DNA of 64,000 nucleotides from Mesorhabditis belari (Eukaryota; Nematoda; Chromadorea; Rhabditida; Rhabditidae). Where the stretch lies: positions 1-64,000 of the forward strand of contig CAUEEP010000356.1 in NCBI GenBank assembly GCA_958450365.1, given 5' to 3'. Below are positions 9,716-21,700 of this stretch, piece by piece. The notes below the pieces were generated by a model. It was given only the letters and a program-made list of their open reading frames with translations. It did no database searches and was not told the DNA's origin. Every line of letters starts with the position of its first letter. Position 1 is the first letter of the stretch. A program made the position numbers and the translations under genes.

Positions 9716-12700
9716 ATGCGGCTGCCCGGGTGTGTGAGCGGCGCATCGGCCGATGCCGAAGGCCGAGAGGCCAAAAAGGTCAATAAACAAATCGAGGAAC
9801 AGCTCGCCAAGGATAAACAGGTAAATGAAAGAAATAAGAACATGGAAAAGAAGAAAGACTCTATAAAATGTAAAAGTTTCTGAATTTCTTTATGAACTTG
9901 TTCTTTCTAATTCACAAAACTAGGAATTAGACGAAATTGTGGGCATCGGTTTTGGCAGTGAAAGCGATAGTTGCAGATAGCGATAGTTGCGGATAGCGAT
10001 AGTTGCGGATAGCGATAGTTGCGGATAGCGATAGTTGCAGATAGCGATAGTTGCGGATAGCGATAGTTGCGGATAGCGATAGTTGCGGATAGCGATAGTT
10101 GCGGATAGCGATAGTTGCAGTACATTCAAAAACAATGAAAAGATTCTTAATCTTTTACAAAATTCAATGAAAAAATGATATTCTGCACGAATTCTAAGGC
10201 ACTTTTTGGAAAAACATTGGTAAATATCAGCTAAGCCGGCTAAAATCAGCCAAAAATCGGCTAAAATCAGCTAAAATCAGCAAAAAAACAGTCTTAAGTG
10301 GTCTAAAACTCATATTATCTCTAATTTTTAACTCTTAGATCAGTTTTAGATCATCTAGTTTTAGATTTATAACCGTAATCTATGTCAAAAATCTATCTGG
10401 ATCGTAATCTATCTCGCCAGAGTTTTGAGAGAGTCCAACAGTCTAGAAACCTTTAAATTCTCTGTAGATGATCTTGATCTTGAAGCTCTAGTGGCGTTGG
10501 AGTTGGAGTTGGAGTTAGAGTTGGAGTTAGAGTTAGAGTTAGAGTTGGAGTTAGAGTTGGAGTTGGAGTCCTTGACGCTAGCTTCCATCCAAATTCCATC
10601 CAAATTCCATCCAAATCTCATCTAACTTCCATCCAAATTCCAACCAAATTCCAACCAAATTTCATCCAAATTCCAACCAAATTTACAGGTGATGCGCGCC
10701 ACCCATCGACTCCTTTTGCTAGGCGCTGGTGAGAGTGGGAAATCAACAATCGTGAAACAAATGCGAATTCTGCATATCAATGGATTCACGGAAGCTGAAA
10801 AGCAAGAGAAAATGAAGGACATACGACGAAATGTCAAAGATTCGATACAGGTTTGCATTTTGGGATTGTTAGGCTTAGGATTGTTTTAGGGATTGTTCCT
10901 TAGGGATTGTTATTTTGGGATTGTTATTTTTGGGATTGCAATGCTTTTTGATTGCTTTTTGATAGCTTTTTGTTAGCATTTCTCGTCGTTTATTTTGCCT
11001 TAAGCGAATGATTTTCCCATTTTCAGCAAGATCTAGAGATTCAAGATTGATTCAAGCTCAAGGTTACTTTACTCAAGTTTACTCGACTACTTTTCAAGTA
11101 AAAATGTAATGAGATAGGCTCCCCGTAAATGCTGCAAACAAAAAAGCTTTTTGCTGAATCGAAAACTATAAAAACGATAAAAAACCCTATAGAAAACCCT
11201 ATAGAAAACAGTTTTAAACATTCTAAAATGCTTAATCAAATCTTAAAACAAAAAAGCGATTAGTATTATCCTTTTATAGAATCCCTTTCCAATTCAGCTA
11301 ATCATTTCGGATTTACAATCGTGCTTTATCTACTTGTTGCATACCGTAAATACTATAATAGTACCCCGCCCCGCCCATGATGACGGTGCGGAGTGTTGCG
11401 TAGTCTAGCTTTGAACGAGTTTTGCTCGACACTGGTTTATGCTACAATGCGCGTTTAGGTATCAAAAAATAGCTGAAATTCAGGGCTATTTTTTGATATC
11501 TTAGCGCGCATTGTAGCTTAAACCAGTGTCGAGAAAAACTCGTTCAAAGCTAGACTACGCAACGTTGCGTAGTCTAGCTTTGAACAATTGTTTCTCGACA
11601 CTGGTTTATGCTACAATGCGCGTTTAGGTATCAAAAAATAGCCCTGAATTTCAGCTATTTTTTGATACCAAAGACGCATTTTTTGAAAGTACGGGCGCTT
11701 TGAAAAAAATAAAATACTAAAAGACGACTACGCGTTTACGACTACGCGACTGTACGAGGGCGGTGGGGTACTATTACAGTATTTACGGATGGTATACAAG
11801 TACAACCTTTAAGCTCTAAATGTAGAGAGAAAAAAAGCCTATAGATTAGAAAGAAGAACCAATAAGCTAGCGATTGAACCCTTGACTGGAGTTGGAGTTG
11901 GAGTTGGAGTTGGAGTTGGAGACTAAGAGACAGGGCTCTTAGCCACTCGGCAATCACGGCCATTAATGCCAGCGTTCTATTTTAGTTTAATTTTATTTAA
12001 GCCTGTTTTATTTAAGACTTTATTTAAGATAAAGCTCATGAATAATAATATGAATAATTATAAATTTCTAAGAACAAAGCTTAGTGGCAAAATAAGCGAC
12101 TTTTCCTTTTTCTCTCCTTTGTCACACCTCTGTTGTGCATGGCTTTGTTTTGTTGATGTTGTTGTTGTTTTTCATTTTCGTTTGCATGCCTTTGTTAAGC
12201 TTGAATTCGATATTTGAATGTTAATCGAAAAGTTTCCATGAAATTTGAAAAATTAAACTTTTTGTGAAGTTTTTAAGCTTTAAACTTTAAACTAGACATG
12301 GGCATTTTTGTAAAAAGGAGCCGAGTCAAGTCTCGTTACAATTAGATTTGTATTTAAGTCTCTATATTTGTATTTAGCAATCGTTTACTATTTCACTATT
12401 TAACAATAACATCGTTTTACAAAAATTTCATTAGAATTTAAATATTAAATGTAAAATAGTTGCAAAATAGTTGCAAAATAGTGACGATTCTCGAGTCACG
12501 AGTCAAAAAATTAGTCGAATCGAGGCACAAGTCGAGTCGTCAAGGACCTCTAACGTGGCTTGAGTCGAGGCACAAGTCGAGTCGTCAAGGACCTCTAACG
12601 TGGCTCGAGTCGAGGCACAAGTCGAGTCGTCAAGGACCTCTAACGTGGCTCGAGTCGAGGCACAAGTCGAGTCGTCAAGGACCTCTAACGTGGCTCGAGT

Positions 12701-15700
12701 CGAGGCACAAGTCGAGTCGTCAAGGACCTCTAACGTGGCTCGAGTCGAGGCACAAGTCGAGTCGTCAAGGACCTCTAACGTGGCTCGAGTCGAGGCACAA
12801 GTCGAGTCGTCAAGGACCTCTAACGTGACTCGAGTCACGAGTCAAGTCACGAGTCAAGTCGCGAGCCACGAGCCACGAATCGAGCCACGAATCGAGCCAC
12901 GAATCGAGCCACGAATCGAGCCACGAATCGAGCCACGAATCGAGCCACGAGTCGAGCCGCGAGTCGAGCCACGTTAGAGGTCCTTGACGACTCGACTCGT
13001 GACTCGACTCGTGAGTTGTGACTCGACCCATGACTCATGACTCATGACTCGACTCGTGAGTTGTGACTCGACCCTTGACTCATGACTTGACTCGTGACTC
13101 GTAACCTCGACTCGTGACTCATGACTCGGCTCGTGACTCGTACCTCGACTCGTGACTCGACTCGTGAGTTGTGACTCGACCCATGACTCATGACTCATGA
13201 CTCGACTCGTGAGTTGTGACTCGACCCTTGACTCATGACTTGACTCGTGACTCGTAACCTCGACTCGTGACTCATGACTCGGCTCGTGACTCGTACCTCG
13301 ACTCGTGACTCGACTCGTGAGTTGTGACTCGACTCGTGACTCATGACTCGACTCGCGAATCGTGACTCGACTCGTGACTCGTGCCTCGACTCGTGCCTCA
13401 ACTCGTGCCTCGACTCGTGCCTCGACTCGTGCCTCGACTCGTGACTCGACTCGTGACTCGTGACTCGTGACTCGTGACTCGACTCGTGACTCGTGACTCG
13501 TGACTCGACTCGTGACTCGACTCGACTCGCAGCCCATGTCTACTTTAAACTTTAAACTTTAAAAACTTTGTCTTTTTGAGAATTTAAACTTTTTGTTTTT
13601 AGCTTCTCCGCTTTTCTGCTATCCTTTTCTTAGAAAGTTTGATTTTTTTTATCGTGACTTTGATAGAATTTACAGAAACTGATACTTGAAATGATGATCG
13701 TAAATCTTTTCAAATTTCCCTTAAAATACAGTACTTTTTAGACAGTTATGCAAATTTACTTTCGGACTAAAATGGAGTACTTTTTTCTAGACATTTTTAA
13801 AATGCAAATTTACTTTAAGCTCAAAATAGAGTACTTCTTTTTGGAGAAAGTCAAACTATTCAAATTTACGGCTCAAAATACAGTAGTCCTTTTCCAGATA
13901 GTTTAAGAGATGCTAATTTAGCGTACAGTAGCTTTACAGTACTCCTTTTCCAGACAGTTCAAGAGATTCAGCTAAAAATCGAAATTTCCCTTAAACCCTC
14001 TGTTCTGTGTTGTGATCTCGACAATTTTTTTGAGCAAAACCCCAACAAAATCTCAACAAAATCCCTCTCTGATCTCTTTTTTTTCTATTTTTATCCCATT
14101 AAGTGCTTTTTCCCAATGTTTTGCATGAAATTGATGGGTTTTTGTTTTCAAATTTTTGCGCTTCGTTTCGTTTTTTTGTTTTTTCTTTGTTTTTTTCTTT
14201 CTTTCTTTGTTTTTTTCTTTCTTTCTTTGCTCTTTCTTTGTTTGTTTCTTTCTTCTTTCTTTCTTCTTTCTTTGTTCCTTTCTTTCTTTCTCTTTTCTTT
14301 CTGTTTGCATGCAAATTTCTCGAATTGCTTGACCTGTCTGGCAAGAAAAAAAAACAAATTCGAAACCGCATCGAAACCGAAACAAATTCGAAACCGCAAG
14401 GGATCAAAGCAAAATTTTGTGTCCCAGATGCTTAACTAGGAAACGTGAAACATCGCCAGATGCCCGTAGCCTTTTAAAACGAACCTTATCGAATCGACAA
14501 CGTTATCGAATCGACAACGTTATCGAATCGACAACGTTATCGAATCGACAACGTTATCGAATCGACAACGTTATCGAATCGACAACGTTATCGAATCGAC
14601 AACGTTATCGAATCGACAACGTTATCGAATCGACAACGTTATCGAATCGACAACCTTATCGAATCGACAACCTTATCGAATCGACAACCTTATCGAATCG
14701 ACAACCTTATCGAATCGACTACGCTGATTTCGAATGATTTCGAGGGTTAAAAGGGTTAAAGATATCTGGGATACCAGATATCTCAGTACTCCTTACTTAA
14801 GATCATTTTTCGCAAAGAAGCCAACTAGCTGCGTGGTGCATCGCCAAAGCTGTCGACTATAGCACGAAAGCACCCTGGTTCGATCCTCGCCTCAGACAGT
14901 TTCTTTTGGCTTTTTAATTTAGCTTAAATTACATTGGAATAGTAAGGTAACAGTAAAAATCAGTTGTTGATTGTTATCAAGTTGATGATTGTTATGATTG
15001 TTATGATTGTTATCAGTCTATCAATTCTGAAGTTTAAAATAAGCCGATTCGCCTAGCCGACTGAATTACATTCATTCATCGTAATAAAAATAAATGTAAT
15101 GATTTTTATCGTGTCTTTAATTGAGCCTGAGATAACGTGTAAGCCTGCAAAATATGTCGGACTAAAAAAAAAGAAACTGGCCGAGAAGGGGATTGAACCA
15201 GAGTGCTTTGGAGCCGTAGTCGACAGCTTTGAAGCCGTAGTCGACAGCTTTGGAGTCGTAGTCGACAGCTTTAGAGCTAGTCGACAGCTTTGAAGCCGTA
15301 GTCGACAGCTTTGGAGCCGTAGTCGACAGCTTTAGAGCCGTAGTCGACAGCTTTGGAGCCGTAGTCGACAGCTTTGGAGTCGTAGTCGACAGCTTTAGAG
15401 CTAGTCGACAGCTTTGAAGCCGTAGTCGACAGCTTTGGAGCCGTAGTCGACAGCTTTAGAGCCGTAGTCGACAGCTTTAGAGCCGTAGTCGACAGCTTTG
15501 GAGCCGTAGTCGACAGCTTTAGAGCCGTAGTCGACAGCTTTGGAGTCGTAGTCGACAGCTTTGGAGTCGTAGTCGACAGCTTTAGAGCTAGTCGACAGCT
15601 TTGAAGCCGTAGTCGACAGCTTTGGAGCCGTAGTCGACAGCTTTAGAGCCGTAGTCGACAGCTTTAGAGCCGTAGTCGACAGCTTTAGAGCCGTAGTCGA

Positions 15701-18700
15701 CGGCTTTAGAGCCGTAGTCGACAGCTTTAGAGCCGTAGTCGACAGCTTTAGAGCCGTAGTCGACAGTCAACACCACGTCGCCAGTTACCTCCGTTGCTAA
15801 AAATGAGCTTAAGTAAGGAGACGTCGCTAGTTGGCGATCGCTCGTTGGCTCCGTGAACTCTAAATGTGATCTAAATGAACTCTGAAACTTGTAACTCAGA
15901 TATCTCGCGTTACAGGGCTCAAGGGCAAAAACTGAAAACGGATTTGGAATCAGCATAATCGCTTCTATAAGATGGAGTTGATCTCGTTTTAAAGGATTAC
16001 GAGCATCTGGCAAAATTCCCCTAGTAAAGTGATTCAACTCGAACTCTGTAAATCTGGTGAACAAGATTGAGAAAATTAGTATGCCAGAGGGCGAAAGTTT
16101 GCACGATTACGCGATCAGTTTAAACTTTCGGGATCTGGCACCAAAGATTTTGCGAATCTGCGAAACAAAATTGAGTCCTAAAAAAGGAAAACAGATCGCC
16201 AGCTTGATCTCGATGCGCCAGATCTCGAAAGTCGGCTAAATTCTTTGTACTTTGTGCTCAAAACGCACACTCTAACACACAAAACTTTGGCGTAACTTTG
16301 CCGTAGAGAGCGTGCGTTTGCAAGAGCTTTGCAAGAGAACAAAGTGCAGCTCATTTCCCCGATTGTTTACGTCGTTTTGTGTTCGTTTGTGTTCGTTTGC
16401 TTTGGATGCAGATAAAGATATGAAGATATGAAGATTTTCGTTTCGTTTTCGTTTCATTTTTCGTTTTTGCATCTGCATGAAGCTTAGGAAAGTGAAAAAA
16501 TGATAAAATTCTGAAAAATTATAAAAATCTAATATCCAGAAACCCTTCCAATATCCCATATTCAACGAAAAATGACCTTAGAAAAAAAAAAATGAACAAA
16601 CGAGGCGTCGAGTACACACAAAATTGTATGCCTCAATACTGGTTTCTCTCATTTTTTTTCCCTTCAAGAGCAAAGAGGGGCTCAGAGAGGACCATATCTG
16701 GTCGGCTTGCAGCTATTTTTAGCTCTTATTGGAAAGAGAGATGGAGATATGGGTGAGGAAAAGCGGGAAAATATTGGGGTACGAGGAGAGGTGGTGGGTG
16801 CCGAGAGACAGCCTTTATTGCCGACTTCAGGGGTGATGGGGTGGGTGGGATAGGGGTGGGTGGGATAGGAGTAGGAGTAGGCTGGAGTAGGGGTGAGCTG
16901 GAGGGGTGGGGGTAGGCTGGAGTAGGGGTGAGCTGGAGGGGTAGGGGTAGGCTGAAGCTGGGCTTAGGCTTATGCTTTGTATGCTGGGCTTAGGCAAAGG
17001 CTTTGCTATCCAAATAGCCTCCCCATTTTCTGGATTTAGGATTTAGGATTTGAAGGGATTTTTCTGGATTCTGCTCACCCCTCCCCATTTTCTGGATTTA
17101 GGCTTGGGCTTACGGAGGGCTTGGGCTGAGCTTAGGCTTAGGCCTAGACTTGGGCTTAAGGTGGGCATAGGGGTAAGAGTAGGTGAGGCTGAAGGGATAG
17201 GGGTAGGCTGGGCTTAGGCGGCTTAGGCTTAGGCTGGGCTGGAGGGGGAAGGGACAAGCTGAAGCTGGGCTGGAAGGGTAGGGATAGGCTGGGGCTGAGC
17301 TGAGGCTTAGGCTTAGGCTCAGGGTAGGCTGGAGGGCTGGGTTGGGGTAGGCTGGGGGTGGGGGGGTGAGGTTAGGGGTAGGCCTGGTGGTGTAGGGGTA
17401 AGCTGGGTGGAATAGGAGTAGGTCCGGGGGTGAGGGTCGGCTAGGAGTTGCAAGGGTGAGCTAGAGTAGGCTGGGGATAGCTTGGGGGGTGGGGTAGGGG
17501 TTGGGTGGGGCTGGAGTAGGCTAGAGGTGGGGGCAGGGTGTCTGGGGGTGTAGGGGTGAGCTGGGGGAAAGGGGGAGCCCGCTGGCTCCCCTGAATGAGA
17601 CCAAACGGGAGGCCAGGGGACAGCCCGAGAAATAGAGAAAAGTGAACAAAACAATCACCCGCAACTGACGCTTTTTTGTGCGGAAAACCCTGCATTTCTA
17701 GCGACACAAGAGCACGGTTTAGGATTGACAGGTCTGCTGGCTGGAATATCATCTAGATCTAGTGAACTGTCTCTAAATACCGATTATACTAATAAGTTGA
17801 AAGTTGAAAGTTGAAAGAAAGAGAGTTTAAACCCAATTCACTGGTTAGTTGAGCTGCCAATGATCTCAAAATCAAAGCGGACAAGTTGAGGAGTAAAAAA
17901 TTGAGCTCAACTCTGTTAGAATCAGATCTTTGTTTTGTTTGTTTAAAGACAAACGGTAGAAATCAATTAATAGCTTTATTTAGTATCCAAAACCCTTCCA
18001 ATATCAACTTTAAAATCAGTAAACCAAACAGTTTATTACACAAAAAGCTTTGAATTGTTTTGAACTGCTTTAAATTGCTTTGAAGTGCTTTAAATTGCTT
18101 TGAATTGCTTTGAATTCAAGATTTGCACTTTTCAGATCAATTTCTAACCCATTTTCTAACCGATTTTTGCTTATTTTCTATCAATGGTCAACACCAGGGT
18201 CAAACTTTACTCTTTCGCACACTCAAAAAAAAGAATTCGATTCATTTTCCTATTTTCCAAAAGAAAAAAAAAACTCTTGTCTTATTCTTTCTTTGCGATG
18301 ACATTTCCGCAAAAATTGTTTCCTTAAAAACGCAAAAATTGGCTGCAATTTGTCACTGATCAAGGGGAAAAGAGCAAAATTTTCCTCGAGAAATTTTAAC
18401 AAAGGGATTGTAAAGCGAAAAAAATCGAAAAATCGAAAAATCGAAAAATCGAAAAATCGAAAAATCGAAAAATCGAAAAATCGAAAAATCGAAAAATCGA
18501 AAAATCGAAAAATCGAAAAATCGAAATATCGAAATATCGAAAATTCTCATTTTTCCATTTTTCCTTTTTTCCTTTTTGTTTCTAAAAATAGAAAATGTAT
18601 CAGTGAAATGATAAAACAATTTTGTACATGAATCGTGAGTCACTCACTTAAAATGGAGGAGAAGACGTCAAAGGAAAGCAAAAAAAAAAAAACCGTTATT

Positions 18701-21700
18701 TTGTCTTTTCGAATAGGGAAAAACATTGACGAAAATGGAAATAGGGAATGCCCATTCAGTCAAAGTTTTCGAGAAGAAAGAAATGTTGCAATTTGTACTT
18801 TACTGTACTTTACTAGAAAAATAGCACTGTACTCATTGTTAAGCAGTACAGCACGTAAGCATGTACAGTACGTAAGCATGTACAGTACGTAAGCATGTAC
18901 AGTACGTAAGCACGTACTGTTAGTGATCGAATCAGTCCAGTAATATTGGCTCAAACTGGCTGACAGTACAGTACAATCCTGGCTGACAGTAGAGTACAAT
19001 CCTGGCTGGCAGTAGAGTACAATCCTGGCTGATCAGTACAGTACAATCCTGGCTGATGAGAACAGTACAATCCTGGCTGATCAGTAGAGTACAATCCTGG
19101 CTGATCAGTACAGTACAATCCTGGCTGATGAGAACAGTACAATCCTGGCTGATCAGTACAGTACAATCCTGGTTGATCAGTACAATACAATCCTGGCTGA
19201 CAGTACAGTACTTTACTGTACTTTACTAGAAGTACAGCATCCGTTAGTTCATCCCAAATCCGTTAAACTCTCTGAAACAAGACAAATTTCTTACGATCAC
19301 TCACAAAATCTAGCAATAAGACTTGGTTTGCTCGGATGTTGATTGTAAAACGTTGTAACTGGGAGCTAAGAGATCGCACCACTAATTAGTCATCTCAAAG
19401 CAAGAGCATAAAAATGAGTGTAGTGTGTGCTATGGCTTTTTTTTTCTGCATGCAAAGTGAGCAAAAGGTTGCAAAGGGTAAGGGGAAAAAGACTTAAGAA
19501 CCTAATTTTTATCGATAATTCATTAAAATAGTAATTTCTAGGTGATCCTGCACGCGATGGACGAGATCGACCCAAAAGTAAGCCTCGACGATCCGTCAAA
19601 TGGCCCAAGTCGGGACTATCTTCTCACCACGGCCGCCGATGAAGATTTCGATTATCCACAGGTTTGTGGAAAGGGATGAATACTATATAAAAATATTTCT
19701 AAGCAAGCGGTCAAAGAGTTGCTTGACTTTAACTCAATGATTTTGGGAATGACAAGGAAAAAGCATTGAGTCAAGCTGATCAGGATCTGGTCAAGGCTTA
19801 GGCTTAGGCTTGGACTTAGTGCGAAGGCTAGCGGCTAGCGCCTAGCACTAAGTCTATTTGGGTTTGGGCTAAACCCCCATTTTCTGGATCTCAGCCAGTT
19901 CTCGGAGCTAAGGGACACCCGTTTGGCGGTGTGTTAGGCTTAGGCTTAGACTTAGACTTAGGCTTAGGCTTAGGCTCAGGATCAGGTCAAGTTGATCAGG
20001 ATCGGGTCAAGCGGATCAGGATCAGGTCAAGCTGATCCTGATCCTGAAGCTGATCAGGATCAGGTCAAGCTAATCCTGATCCTGAAGCTGATCAGTTTCA
20101 GGTCAAGCTGATCAGGATCAGGTCAAGCTGATCCTGATCCTGAAGCTGATCAGTTTCAGGTCAAGCTAATCCTGATCCTGAAGCTGATCAGTTTCAGGTC
20201 AAGCTAATCCTGATCCTGAAGCTGATCAGTTTCAGGTCAAGCTGATCCTGATCCTGAAGCTGATCAGTTTCAGGTCAAGCTAATCCTGATCCTGAAGCTG
20301 ATCAGTTTCAGGTCAAGCTGATCAGGATCAGGTCAAGCTGATCCTGATCCTGAAGCTGATCAGTTTCAGGTCAAGCTAATCCTGATCCTGAAGCTGATCA
20401 GTTTCAGGTCAAGCTAATCCTGATCCTGAGGCTGATCAGGATCTAGTCAAGCTGTCACGGTATATAATCAAGTTTTTTTCAGGAATTCTACGATCACGTG
20501 ATCAAATGCTGGGCGGATCGGGGCGTACGAGCGACTTTCGAGCGAAGTTCCGAGTATCAGCTGATTGATTGCGCGAAATAGTGAGAGTTTCGGGGAAAAT
20601 TTGCTACCGATTTAACACATTGACGACTGCGCATATTTTGCGAAACGGTCGATTTGGTTAAAGGATCAAAATGAATAACAAAATCCCCCAAATTTGCACA
20701 TGAGAGCTTTAAAAGACTCGGTTCTGTCGCATTGAGCAACTCAGCATTGAGTCACGTAGTCCGAACGAGTAGCCAAGACTCACAAGGGAATGACTTACAT
20801 TACGTGACTCAAATCTCAACGTGAGTCAAGATTTGAGTCGTGAGTCTTGACTCACAGCGAAATCGTGTGGCCAATTTGGACCACTCCCTTGTCAGCATTG
20901 AGTCACGCGGTCGTCCATGTGTTAAAGGAATCATCTATTTATTATATTATATAGAAATAGTCAAATTAAACTAAATAAATCTTTAGATCTTTAGATATTT
21001 CTGATAATAAATAGCTAAAAAACCAATAAATTTCCCCTTTCAGTTTCCTCGATCGGGTCGAGCAAGTGCGAAAGCCCGAGTACAGTCCCTCCGAACAGGT
21101 AAAGCTTGAATTTTCATTCCAAATCACATTAAACTTTCACAATTTGATCTAAATTTGATCTAAATTTGAATTTGATCAGTATATTTGATCTAAAAATTGT
21201 AATATTGATATAATGATTTACATTTAAATCTGATTATTTGCTCAGGATATTCTTCGATGTCGTGTGATGACGACCGGAATCTTTGAGACGAAATTCGAGG
21301 TCGACAAAGTTCGATTTCAGTGAGTTTTCCAGTTTTTATTGTCTATTATAGTCAATTTAGTCAATTATCTGTATTTTTCAAAAAAACAATAAGATTCTCT
21401 ACATCTTCCATTACTCTTCTACATCTTACATTACTCTTCTACATCTTACATTACTCTTCTACATCTTACATTACTCTTCTACATCTTCCATTACTCTTCT
21501 ACATCTTACATTACTCTTCTACATCTTACATTACTCTTCTACATCTTACATTCCTCTTCTACATCTTACATTACTCTTCTACATCTTACATTACTCTTCT
21601 ACATCTTACATTACTCTTCTACATCTTACATTACTCTTCTACATCTTACATTCCTCTTCTACATCTTACATTACTCTTCTACATCTTACATTACTCTTCT

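Noticed and set aside
14053..14439. Lys/Glu-rich and Phe/Ser-rich open frames on both strands
   Set aside because: Caused by a TTTC pyrimidine tract; open on both strands in several frames.
17319..17752. Proline-rich minus-strand protein
   Set aside because: Composition effect of the G-rich repeat on the other strand; lies within a Gs alpha intron and lacks splice support.
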